A DNA stretch of 39,665 nt, from contig NZ_WVVW01000015.1 of NCBI RefSeq assembly GCF_009857815.1, forward strand, positions 1 through 39,665, given 5' to 3'. Origin of the DNA: Pseudomaricurvus sp. HS19 (GTDB lineage: Bacteria; Pseudomonadota; Gammaproteobacteria; Pseudomonadales; Cellvibrionaceae). This document shows, in pieces, positions 14,977 through 21,769 of this stretch (position 1 is the first letter of the stretch; the number at the start of each line of letters is the position of its first letter). The notes beneath the pieces are model-generated. The model was given only the letters and a program-made list of their open reading frames with translations, searched no databases and was not told the origin of the DNA. The translations under genes and the position numbers were made by a program.

Positions 14977-15762
14977 ATGTTACTGAATGCCATCATCATA
15001 GTTTTGCGCGAAACACTGGAAGCCGGTGTGCTGATCAGTGTGCTGCTGAGTGTGGCCCGGCACCAGCAGCTGGCGCGCGGGGCGGTGGTGCAGGGACTGC
15101 TGCTGGGGGTGGCCGGTGCCATGATCTATGCCGTCAATCTGCAAACCGTGTCGGAGTGGTTTGATTACGCCGGCCAGGAAGTGATTAACGCGGCCATGCA
15201 GTACCTGATCTACGCTTGCCTGCTGCTGGTGTGCCTCTCCATTGGCCGCGCGCCACTGTTGCCGGGGCTCGCCCTGCAGCGTTTGCTGCGGTTGGTGGTG
15301 ATGCTGGCGGTGATACGCGAAGGGGCCGAGATCCTGCTGTTCTATTCCAGTTACTGGCATCGCAGTGATGTGCTGTTGCGGGTTCTAACCAGTGGCTTTA
15401 TGGGGCTGATGATCGGCTTCAGCGTGGGGGCACTCTGTTACTACACCCTGATCAATTTGCCACTGATGTGGGCCGGTCGCGTGCAGCGGGTGGTGCTGAC
15501 CTTTATGGCCGCCGGTATGGTGGCACAGGCCACACAGCTGCTGTTGCAGGTGGACTGGCTGCCGGGAGGTGCGCCCCTGTGGGACATGTCGGCCTGGCTG
15601 CCCGAGTCCTCGCTGCTGGGCGAGCTGGCTTACGCCACCCTGGGCTACGAGGCGGCGCCGACGCCGGTAGAGGTGGGCCTGTACGTGGGTGCGCTGTTAT
15701 TGATACCTGTTGCTTACGCCATCGCGCGTAAGTGGCGAACCGGAAACCTGCTGCATGATTGA
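14977..15762 (+). CDS. FTR1-family iron permease
   Basis: A 261-residue inner-membrane protein with about seven hydrophobic segments. It carries the two diagnostic acidic motifs of FTR1/EfeU permeases: R-E-T-L-E near residues 11-15 in the first helix and R-E-G-A-E near residues 112-116 in a middle helix. These bind Fe3+ during transport. The C-terminal half lacks the extra domain of some homologues. Together with the cupredoxin it would form a ferric (or ferrous, after oxidation) iron uptake module. Its stop overlaps the next gene (ATG at 15755), so the two are translationally coupled. Because it shares the operon with a histidine-rich sensor kinase, iron is a candidate signal. Confidence 0.9.
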   Translation: MLLNAIIIVLRETLEAGVLISVLLSVARHQQLARGAVVQGLLLGVAGAMIYAVNLQTVSEWFDYAGQEVINAAMQYLIYACLLLVCLSIGRAPLLPGLALQRLLRLVVMLAVIREGAEILLFYSSYWHRSDVLLRVLTSGFMGLMIGFSVGALCYYTLINLPLMWAGRVQRVVLTFMAAGMVAQATQLLLQVDWLPGGAPLWDMSAWLPESSLLGELAYATLGYEAAPTPVEVGLYVGALLLIPVAYAIARKWRTGNLLHD

Positions 15763-16492
15763 GAGTGGCTTTATCTCCCGCTGGATGGTTGCGGGTGCTG
15801 TGCTGGGCAGTCTGCTGCCGGCTGCCGTAGTCCGCGCCGATGGTCTCTACGTGGACCAGGTCTACGATCCCTATGTGCAACCCATGGAGAAGGAGTTTGA
15901 GTATCTGGGTGTCTACCCGGTGGACGACAACCATGAGCTGGATGGAGCGCAGATGCATTTGCTGTCGGCCGGCATGTCACTGAACGATCGTTGGTACGCA
16001 GAACTGGGCGTGGAAGGTGAGGCTGGTGAAGCGGGCGCGGGTTTTGAGTGGAGTGCTGCCGAAGCCGAAGTGAAGTGGCAGCTGACAGAGCAGGGTGAGT
16101 ATGCCTTCGACTGGGGCCTGTTGTTTGAACTGGAGGTGGAGCGGGAGATGCACGCCCGGGAGTTCTCCACCAGTGTGATTGTGTTGCGCGAGTGGCAGCG
16201 CTGGGTGGGTACGCTCAACGCCGGACTGGTCTATGAGTGGGGCAACGACATTAACAACGAGTGGGAGACCCAGCTGGCCTCCCAGTTGCGTTATCGCTGG
16301 AGCCGCGCCCTGGAGCCGGCACTGGAGCTCTACCTGGCAGAAAACTCCCGCTCCCTGGGGCCGGTGCTGACCGGTCGCGTTCGCTTCGGTGGCGGCCGCT
16401 CCCTGCGTTGGGAGACCGGTGTGCTGCTGGGGCTGGATGGTGAAACCCCCGATACCAATTGGAAGCTGTTGCTGGAATACGAGTTTTACTGA
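15755..16492 (+). CDS. Exported beta-rich hypothetical protein in the iron operon
   Basis: A 245-residue protein translated from the ATG at 15755, which overlaps the FTR1 gene by eight bases. A signal peptide is visible (MVAGAVLGSLLPAAVVRA, cleavage before DGLYVDQ). The mature chain alternates charged and aromatic residues in short amphipathic strands (WQLTEQGEYAFDWGLLFELEVER, QLASQLRYRWSRALEPALELYL, WKLLLEYEFY) and ends in an aromatic residue, as outer-membrane beta-barrels do. I do not recognise a family. Its place at the end of the cupredoxin/FTR1 unit suggests a role in metal passage or binding at the outer membrane. This is the last gene before the cobalamin riboswitch. Confidence 0.7.
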   Translation: MIESGFISRWMVAGAVLGSLLPAAVVRADGLYVDQVYDPYVQPMEKEFEYLGVYPVDDNHELDGAQMHLLSAGMSLNDRWYAELGVEGEAGEAGAGFEWSAAEAEVKWQLTEQGEYAFDWGLLFELEVEREMHAREFSTSVIVLREWQRWVGTLNAGLVYEWGNDINNEWETQLASQLRYRWSRALEPALELYLAENSRSLGPVLTGRVRFGGGRSLRWETGVLLGLDGETPDTNWKLLLEYEFY

Positions 16493-16579
16493 GTTCCACC
16501 GCTTCTCCTCATGGGCCTGCAGTGCCCTCGTCATCTTCCGCATACCCGCTGACTTATTGCCCAACCCGCGGCGGCTAAA

Positions 16580-16608
16580 TTGACTTGGCCGCGGTGCATC
16601 ACTAAAGT
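16580..16608 (+). promoter_or_regulatory. Promoter of the cobalamin riboswitch
   Basis: TTGACT (16580-16585), 17-base spacer, TAAAGT (16603-16608). It lies immediately upstream of the riboswitch and would start transcription at about 16615. It overlaps a CCGCGGC/GCCGCGG inverted repeat (around 16566-16594) that might end the upstream operon. The rest of 16493-16579 shows no gene. Confidence 0.55.
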
Positions 16609-16611
16609 GCA

Positions 16612-16860
16612 GGTCCGGTTTGTTTACCGAGTTTTGTGTCTGGGAAGTCCGGTGGGATACCGGCGCTGCCCCCGCAACGGTGTGTGGACAGAGTATGTTC
16701 ACAAGCCCGATACCAGACGGTGAAACCGGGTCGATCCTGCGGAGGGCGGGATTGTCGTCAGTTAATGACTCCCTGAATAGCCGCAGTCCATGCACTGCCG
16801 CTTATGCCCTCCCTGTAACGCGCACATTGGCTGCGCTCCCCAATCCCGCCTGGTAATACC
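16612..16860 (+). promoter_or_regulatory. Cobalamin (adenosylcobalamin) riboswitch with expression platform
   Basis: The conserved core is readable: GGGAAG...GGTG, then CCGGCGCTGCCCCCGCAACGG-type sequence around 16668-16683, and a B12-box-like AGCCCGATACCAGAC near 16705-16720. Downstream, GGCGGGATTG (16745-16754) is perfectly complementary to CAATCCCGCC (16841-16850), which could form a long-range helix near the start of cobO and provide an alternative structure. Family knowledge: such elements lower expression when cobalamin is abundant. Exact boundaries are by eye; translational control through the GGAG near 16880 is inference. Confidence 0.88.
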
Positions 16861-16888
16861 GGCGAGTAACTGCGACGGAGACTGAATT

Positions 16889-17500
16889 ATGTCTGCAGAC
16901 GACAGGAAGAATGACAAGCACAAGGCCGCCATGCAGAAGCAGAAGGCCAAGGTGGACGCCCGTATTGAGCAGGCGGCCACGGAACGCGGTGTGGCGGTCC
17001 TGCTGACCGGCAACGGCAAAGGCAAGTCCAGCTCCGCTTTCGGTATGGTGCTGCGTGCACTGGGCTATGGCCAGAAGGTGGGCGTGGTGCAGTTTATCAA
17101 GGGCCAGCAACTCTCCGGTGAGGAGATCTACCTGCGTGATCACTGCCCACAGGTAGCCTTCTACCAGATGGGTACCGGGTTTACCTGGAACACCCAGGAT
17201 CGCAGTGGCGACATCGCCGCCGCCGAAGCCACCTGGGAGAAAGCGCTGCCCATGCTGCAGGATCCCTCCTTTGACCTGGTGGTACTTGATGAGATGACCT
17301 ATATGCTGGCCTACAAGTACCTGGACGAAGAGAAGGTACTGGATGCCATCCGCAATCGTCCGCCGGAGCAGAGTGTGGTGGTCACGGGTCGCGGTGGCGG
17401 CTCGGCGCTGCAGGAGATTATGGATACCGTCTCCGAGGTTAAAGAGGTGAAACACGCTTTCAAGGCCGGTGTAAAAGCCCGCCAGGGCGTGGATTTCTGA
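16889..17500 (+). CDS. cobO: Cob(I)yrinic acid a,c-diamide adenosyltransferase
   Basis: A 203-residue cytosolic CobO/BtuR/CobA-type ATP:corrinoid adenosyltransferase, attaching the 5'-deoxyadenosyl group to cobalt in cobalamin synthesis or salvage. The P-loop-like ATP site is visible as LTGNGKGKSSS near residues 38-48, and the family motifs VGVVQFIKGQ, VVLDEMTYML and VVTGRGGG are in order. A basic N-terminal 30 residues precede the domain. The ATG at 16889 follows GGAG. It is the only corrinoid gene in the window and is placed right behind the cobalamin riboswitch, which supports both calls. Other cobalamin genes must lie elsewhere, or the organism only salvages corrinoids. Confidence 0.95.
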   Translation: MSADDRKNDKHKAAMQKQKAKVDARIEQAATERGVAVLLTGNGKGKSSSAFGMVLRALGYGQKVGVVQFIKGQQLSGEEIYLRDHCPQVAFYQMGTGFTWNTQDRSGDIAAAEATWEKALPMLQDPSFDLVVLDEMTYMLAYKYLDEEKVLDAIRNRPPEQSVVVTGRGGGSALQEIMDTVSEVKEVKHAFKAGVKARQGVDF

Positions 17501-17582
17501 CGCCGGCTTCCCCGGCAGCCCCTGCGGAGCAGCATGCCCGGGGGTGGCCGCATGCCGGAGGCTGGGGTGGCGGCAGGAAAAG

Positions 17583-17591
17583 TGGTATACT
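17583..17591 (+). promoter_or_regulatory. Extended -10 promoter of rhlB
   Basis: TGG-TATACT, an extended -10 (TGn followed by TATACT at 17586-17591). No good -35 hexamer is visible 16-18 bases upstream, as is normal for extended -10 promoters. Transcription would start about 30 bases before the TTG start of rhlB, separating it from cobO. Confidence 0.45.
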
Positions 17592-17626
17592 GGTTCGAAT
17601 TTGACCAATCCGAATGAGTACACACC

Positions 17627-19183
17627 TTGATAGGTAACCTGTTTCGCAAAAAATCCGGCGCCGAAGCGCCGGTAGCCACCTCTTCCAAGTCGGCCTCTTC
17701 CAAACCGGCCTCCGCCAGATCCGCGGGTCACGCCAAATCCGGCAAGCCCGCCCAGGAAGCCGCGGCTGCCAAAGCCCATCACCCCCGTGAAGGCAACAAA
17801 AAACGTACCCGCAAGCGTCGTCCGGCCAAGCCGGCAGCGGCCGCCCCCTGGTCCCTGGATGAGTTCAAGGTACCCGAGGTGGAGGACAAGACCCGCTTCC
17901 ACGATCTCGACCTGCCGCTGGAGCTGATGCACGCCATTGCCGACCTCGGCTTTGAGTATTGCTCGCCAATCCAGGCGCAATCACTGCCCCATACCCTCAA
18001 CGGCCACGATATGGTGGGTAAGGCGCAGACCGGTACCGGCAAGACGGCGGCCTTCCTGGTCTCCATCATCGACGATCTGCTGCGCCATCCCATTGAGGGC
18101 GAGCGCTACGCCGGTGAGGCCCGTACTTTGATTATTGCGCCTACCCGTGAGCTGGTTATCCAGATTGCTGACGATGCCAAGCTGCTGACCAAGTACACCG
18201 ACCTCAAGGTGCACACCCTGGTGGGTGGTATGGACTACGGCAAGCAGCAGAAGCACCTGCAGGAGTCGCTGGTGGATATCCTGGTGGCAACGCCGGGGCG
18301 TCTGCTGGACTTCTGTGGTAACGGCGATGTCTACCTCGATCAGGTTGAAGTGATGGTGATCGACGAGGCTGACCGTATGCTGGACATGGGCTTTATCCCC
18401 CAGGTCAAACGCATCATCCGCCAGACACCGAAAAAGACCCACCGCCAGACCCTGCTCTTCTCGGCCACCTTTACCGACGACGTAATGCACCTGGCGGAGC
18501 AGTGGACTGATGAGCCGCGCCGGATCGAGATCGAGCCCGAGAGTGTGGCCACCGATCGCGTAACCCAGCACGTCTACCTGGCTTCCACCGATGAGAAGTA
18601 CACGCTGCTCTACAACATCCTGCAGCAGCCGGATGTGGATAGCCTGATTGTGTTTGCCAACCGTCGCGACGAGTGTCGTCGCCTGCACGAGAAATTGCAG
18701 CGCCACGGCTTCAGTGCCGGTCTGCTGTCCGGTGAAATCGCCCAGAACAAGCGGGTGAAAACCCTGGATGGCTTTAAGTCCGGTGAATTGAAAGTGCTGG
18801 TAGCCACCGACGTGGCCGGTCGTGGTATCCACATTGACGGCATTAGCCACGTGGTGAACTACACCCTGCCGGAAGAGCCGGAAGATTACGTGCACCGTAT
18901 CGGTCGTACCGGTCGTGCCGGCAAAACCGGTACTTCCATCAGCTTTGCCTGTGAAGATGACGCCTTCCGCCTGATGCCAATCCAGGAGCTGGTGGGCAGC
19001 CACCTGCGCTGTGAGCAGCCACCACTGGAACTGCTGACAGAGACACCGCCCATGGGCCCGCGCCTGCGTTCTGCGGACGATGACGATAATCGTGATCGTG
19101 GCCGTGATCGTGGTCCCCGTCGCAGCAATTCCTCCCGCGGCGGTCGCGGCGGTTCCTCCGGTCAGCGCAGTCGTCGCTCCTGA
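17627..19183 (+). CDS. rhlB: ATP-dependent RNA helicase RhlB
   Basis: A 518-residue DEAD-box RNA helicase that unwinds structured RNA and, in related bacteria, works with RNase E in mRNA decay. All motifs are present in order: Q motif region ([10 protein letters not shown]), [33 protein letters not shown] (FSATFTDD), and [10 protein letters not shown] in the C-terminal RecA domain. The basic low-complexity N-terminus (about residues 1-75) and the segment [23 protein letters not shown] match Pseudomonas-type RhlB. The C-terminal tail is Arg/Gly/Ser-rich, including a 12-base tandem repeat coding for RDRGRDRG. The start is a TTG at 17627; the first ATG lies far inside. The gene is monocistronic by appearance. 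Confidence 0.92.
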   Translation: MIGNLFRKKSGAEAPVATSSKSASSKPASARSAGHAKSGKPAQEAAAAKAHHPREGNKKRTRKRRPAKPAAAAPWSLDEFKVPEVEDKTRFHDLDLPLELMHAIADLGFEYCSPIQAQSLPHTLNGHDMVGKAQTGTGKTAAFLVSIIDDLLRHPIEGERYAGEARTLIIAPTRELVIQIADDAKLLTKYTDLKVHTLVGGMDYGKQQKHLQESLVDILVATPGRLLDFCGNGDVYLDQVEVMVIDEADRMLDMGFIPQVKRIIRQTPKKTHRQTLLFSATFTDDVMHLAEQWTDEPRRIEIEPESVATDRVTQHVYLASTDEKYTLLYNILQQPDVDSLIVFANRRDECRRLHEKLQRHGFSAGLLSGEIAQNKRVKTLDGFKSGELKVLVATDVAGRGIHIDGISHVVNYTLPEEPEDYVHRIGRTGRAGKTGTSISFACEDDAFRLMPIQELVGSHLRCEQPPLELLTETPPMGPRLRSADDDDNRDRGRDRGPRRSNSSRGGRGGSSGQRSRRS

Positions 19184-19189
19184 CAGTTC

Positions 19190-19217
19190 ACGGCGGTCAT
19201 CGGTCGATGGCCGCCGT
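19190..19217. terminator. Terminator-like stem-loop after rhlB
   Basis: ACGGCGGTCATC (19190-19201) pairs with GATGGCCGCCGT (19206-19217) around GGTC, with one T-G wobble. It begins seven bases after the rhlB stop and is followed by a pyrimidine-rich, T-containing stretch (TCTCCGGTTTCCCTTCTCTT), so it is a reasonable terminator for rhlB. Confidence 0.6.
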
Positions 19218-19252
19218 ATCTCCGGTTTCCCTTCTCTTACCTGATGGCTATT

Positions 19253-19274
19253 GCCGGCAGTGATGCACTGCGGC
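19253..19274. terminator. Second stem-loop, 3' of the convergent TetR gene
   Basis: GCC-(G)-GCAGTG (19253-19262) pairs with CACTGC-GGC (19266-19274) with one bulged G and the loop ATG. It lies just beyond the TetR stop on the minus strand and may end that transcript. No T-run is seen. Confidence 0.4.
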
Positions 19275-19288
19275 GGTAAGGCGTTGTA

Positions 19289-19978
19289 TCAGCGATCGCA
19301 CACCTGGCGGAAGCCGGCGGCAATAAACGGAATCATGCGGTCGTAGGCGGCCTGGAAATCATCCGAGCGGCACAGACCGCCCGACATCTTGTCGATACGG
19401 CCGGTGTTGGCAAAGGTCAGGGACATGGCGCCGGACATGTAGTGATAGCACCAGTAGAGGTCGGCATCGTCGGCTTTGGGCAGGGCCTGACGCAGGGCAT
19501 CGATAAACACATCCACCAGGTCGTTATAGTGCTTGCTCATCAGCACCGGTCCCCAGACTGCCGAGTTATTGACGTAGGCCAGCAGGGCGCAATAGTTGCG
19601 CCAGCCCTCGTCGTCACTCTCCTGGGCCACCTCCAGTGGTCGCAGGAAGGCTTCAATAATCTTCTCCACAGCGATCACGTCCGGGGCTGAGGCCTGGCGG
19701 GCATTCTCCAGTGCCGTCAGGCGCTCCTGGTTAAGAATCTCGGCGCGGCGCTTGAATACGGTGTCGAACAGCTGTTGCTTGGGGCCGAAGTAGTAATTGA
19801 TCAGGGCCACATCGACACCGGCGGCGTTGGCCAGTGTGCGCAGGGTGACCCCGTCATAACCGTGCAGGGCAAACAGCTCTTCGGCGGCATTAAGAATACG
19901 CTCACCCCGTTCCGACGTCTCTTTATCGGAACTGCGAGGGCGCCCTACCTTTGTGGTTTTTTTGGGGCACATTGTCAT
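19289..19978 (-). CDS. TetR/AcrR-family transcriptional regulator
   Basis: A 229-residue repressor-type regulator. The N-terminal helix-turn-helix is clear (ERILNAAEELFALHGYDGVTLRTLANAAGVDVALINYYFGPKQQLFDTVF). The C-terminal ligand-binding domain has the acidic/aromatic features of the TetR_C_30-type group (ALLAYVNNSAVWGPVLMSKHYNDLV). I use the ATG at 19978; a GTG at 19987 and an ATG at 19972 are alternatives. Its own -35 (TTGTTG, 20028-20033 read leftwards) lies inside the palindrome at 20024-20043, which also overlaps the divergent symporter promoter. That arrangement indicates autoregulation and repression of the symporter, and the same palindrome occurs at the TonB receptor gene. The inducer is unknown, perhaps the imported compound or its CoA ester. 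Confidence 0.9.
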   Translation of the reverse strand: MTMCPKKTTKVGRPRSSDKETSERGERILNAAEELFALHGYDGVTLRTLANAAGVDVALINYYFGPKQQLFDTVFKRRAEILNQERLTALENARQASAPDVIAVEKIIEAFLRPLEVAQESDDEGWRNYCALLAYVNNSAVWGPVLMSKHYNDLVDVFIDALRQALPKADDADLYWCYHYMSGAMSLTFANTGRIDKMSGGLCRSDDFQAAYDRMIPFIAAGFRQVCDR

Positions 19979-20004
19979 TGTGTTCACTGAATACTCGTCG
20001 ATCG

Positions 20005-20033
20005 ATTCTACGGAAACCTTGACAATTCAACAA
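20005..20033 (-). promoter_or_regulatory. Promoter of the TetR-family gene
   Basis: Read on the minus strand: TTGTTG (20033-20028), 17-base spacer, TAGAAT (20010-20005). Transcription would start near 19998, about 20 bases before the ATG at 19978. The -35 hexamer lies inside the palindromic operator 20024-20043. Confidence 0.5.
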
Positions 20034-20048
20034 GCGATGAATTTTAAT
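20019..20048 (+). promoter_or_regulatory. Promoter of the sodium:solute symporter gene
   Basis: TTGACA (20019-20024), 18-base spacer, TTTAAT (20043-20048; TTTTAA at 17 bases is an alternative). The spacer is filled by the TetR-type palindrome. The sequence from TTGACA to AATGCGA is nearly identical to the receptor promoter at 21631. Confidence 0.75.
20024..20043. promoter_or_regulatory. TetR-type operator O1 (tetR/symporter)
   Basis: AATTCAACA-AG-CGATGAATT, a 20-base imperfect palindrome with seven of nine arm positions complementary. It overlaps the symporter promoter spacer and the -35 of the divergent tetR promoter. It matches 16 of 20 bases of the perfect palindrome at 21636-21655. Confidence 0.78.
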
Positions 20049-20142
20049 GCGAGGCAGACTGCAGCCCCTGTGCCGGACTTCTGTGCCTGCTGTCCGGGGC
20101 CGCCAATAATGCTTGCTAACAATAATGAAAGAGAGCGCGCCT

Positions 20143-21597
20143 ATGTCTGCCGAGTTGTTTAAATTGGTCTGTGTCGGACTTTATGTGGTGCTGACCCTGT
20201 GGTTGTCCTGGGTTGGTATGCGCAAGACACGGGATATCAAAGGTTTTTCCATTGGCAACAAGGATATGAGTCCCTGGGTGGTAGGCGTGACTATGGCCGC
20301 CTCCATCTCCTCCACCGCCACCTTTGTGATCAATCCCGGCTTTGTCTATGTCCACGGTGTATCGGCTTTTGTGCACTACGCGGTGGCGGGAACCGCCGGC
20401 ATTATGACGGCATTCCTGCTGCTCACGCGTCGCTTCCGCCAATTGGGGGATGACAGTGGTGCCATTACCATCCCCGACTGGATCTACCAGCGTTACCAGA
20501 GCCGTTCCCTGAGTGTGTTCTTTGCCCTGATCAATCTGCTGTCGGTGGCGTTTGTGGTGTTGATCCTGGTGGGTTGCAGCCTGCTGATGAGCGAGCTGTT
20601 TCCCATCTCCCAGACCTGGTCGCTGACACTGATCCTGCTGTTTGTCTTCTCCTATGTGTTGATGGGGGGCAGCTATGCCCACGCCTACACCAACACCTTC
20701 CAGGGGTTGATGATGGTGGGGGTGTCGCTGTTTATTTTTATCCAGGGTTTTCACTATTTTCAGGGGGATATTGTCGGCAATTTGCGGGCAGTGGGGGAGC
20801 ACTATGTCAGTGTGTTCAATCCGCAAAGCAATCTCTACTACGACTTCTTCTCGGTGTTTCTCAGCGGTTTTGTCATCACTTTTGCGCTGATGATGCAGCC
20901 TCACATTCTCACCAAAATGCTCTACCTGAAGAGTGATCGCGACGTAAATCGTTTTCTCTGGTCCACCTTTCTTGCCGGTGGCTGCTTCATGCTGATGCTG
21001 GCGGTGGGCTTTTTTGCGCGCCTCAAGGGGCTCGACATCCCGCGTCAGGATGGCGTGGTGGTGGCTTACATCACGTCAGAGTTTGGCGCCTTTGACTGGG
21101 GGCCCTACGCGCTGGTGTTTATCTCCATCACCCTGTTGGCGGCCGGCATGAGCACACTGGACGGTATCCTGGTGTCGCTGTCGGCGATGGTGGTGAAAGA
21201 CCTCTACCTGCCGTTGAGCGGGCGCGACAGTTTTGAGCAGGGCAGGGGCCTGATGTTGTCCCGGGTGGTACTGGTTGTGGTTGGCGTGCTGGCCTATCTG
21301 GTGGCATTGAACCCGCCGGCACTGGTGGGCCTGTTTGCGCAGAAAGGGGTATACGGTCTTGCCAGTGCCTCACTGGTGCCCATTGTACTGGGCACTCTGT
21401 TGCGACAGCAGCCGTCGGTGGCGGTGGCCTGGAGTGCCGCCGCGGTGGGGCTGTGCGCTCACCTGGTGGGGATTCTGCTGCTGGGCATTGCCAATCCGGC
21501 GGTGGCGGCGACCTGGGCAATCGGCCTCTCGGCGCTGGTGGCGGCGGTCATGATGGCACTGGACGGACGCAGGAAAACCGCGCCCCGTATCCTCTGA
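20143..21597 (+). CDS. Sodium:solute symporter (SSS family)
   Basis: A 484-residue inner-membrane transporter with about 13 hydrophobic segments, as is usual for the family. The N-terminal FSIGNKDMSPWVVGVTMAASISS and the later LAAGMSTLDGILVSLSAMVV are the conserved SSS segments; the latter carries sodium-site serine/threonine residues. It would import a small anionic or organic solute with Na+. I prefer the ATG at 20143, which has GAAAGAG upstream; TTG 20113 and ATG 20125 would add up to 10 residues. It is divergent from the TetR gene and followed by the receptor gene with its own promoter. The 3-hydroxybutyrate-dehydrogenase-like gene downstream suggests a hydroxy- or monocarboxylate substrate; this is inference. 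Confidence 0.9.
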   Translation: MSAELFKLVCVGLYVVLTLWLSWVGMRKTRDIKGFSIGNKDMSPWVVGVTMAASISSTATFVINPGFVYVHGVSAFVHYAVAGTAGIMTAFLLLTRRFRQLGDDSGAITIPDWIYQRYQSRSLSVFFALINLLSVAFVVLILVGCSLLMSELFPISQTWSLTLILLFVFSYVLMGGSYAHAYTNTFQGLMMVGVSLFIFIQGFHYFQGDIVGNLRAVGEHYVSVFNPQSNLYYDFFSVFLSGFVITFALMMQPHILTKMLYLKSDRDVNRFLWSTFLAGGCFMLMLAVGFFARLKGLDIPRQDGVVVAYITSEFGAFDWGPYALVFISITLLAAGMSTLDGILVSLSAMVVKDLYLPLSGRDSFEQGRGLMLSRVVLVVVGVLAYLVALNPPALVGLFAQKGVYGLASASLVPIVLGTLLRQQPSVAVAWSAAAVGLCAHLVGILLLGIANPAVAATWAIGLSALVAAVMMALDGRRKTAPRIL

Positions 21598-21604
21598 AAA
21601 TATT

Positions 21605-21624
21605 TATTCAACATCTGATGAAAA
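21605..21624. promoter_or_regulatory. TetR-type operator O2 (upstream copy at receptor gene)
   Basis: TATTCAACA-TC-TGATGAAAA, a partly symmetrical copy (TTCAACA / TGATGAA, one arm mismatch). Its centre is 31 bases, about three helical turns, upstream of the perfect operator at 21636-21655, so two repressor dimers could sit on the same face of the helix. Confidence 0.65.
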
Positions 21625-21630
21625 AAGTCG

Positions 21631-21659
21631 TTGACAATTCATCAGGTGATGAATTTAAA
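21631..21659 (+). promoter_or_regulatory. Promoter of the TonB-dependent receptor gene
   Basis: TTGACA (21631-21636), 17-base spacer, TTTAAA (21654-21659). The spacer is occupied by the palindrome. The predicted start at about 21666 gives a leader of about 100 bases with no gene in it. Confidence 0.75.
21636..21655. promoter_or_regulatory. TetR-type operator O3 (perfect palindrome at receptor gene)
   Basis: AATTCATCA-GG-TGATGAATT. The two nine-base arms are perfectly complementary. It lies between the -35 and -10 of the receptor promoter, the classical place for a repressor site. Its similarity to the site beside tetR identifies the neighbouring TetR protein as the likely binder. Confidence 0.82.
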
Positions 21660-21769
21660 TGCGATTCATGGTGGCGCCATACTCTTCGGCGCAATCTGGC
21701 GATGTACTGAAAGCATGGCACCCTTAGCCGGTGCCAAGAATAAAAACGAATCAGAGCAGGCTCAGACCA

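Noticed and set aside
16620-16856. 78-residue plus-strand frame within the cobalamin riboswitch
   Set aside because: The conserved bases are explained by the riboswitch core; no ribosome binding site and no protein family pattern.
16802-17980. 392-residue open frame on the minus strand over cobO and the start of rhlB
   Set aside because: Antisense shadow of two well-supported genes and of the riboswitch; no family pattern.
17981-19003. 340-residue minus-strand frame inside rhlB
   Set aside because: Antisense to the helicase core motifs; no recognisable domain or start site.
19075-19183. Repetitive Arg/Gly/Asp end of rhlB as a mobile or CRISPR-like repeat
   Set aside because: It is an in-frame low-complexity RNA-binding tail, normal for DEAD-box helicases.
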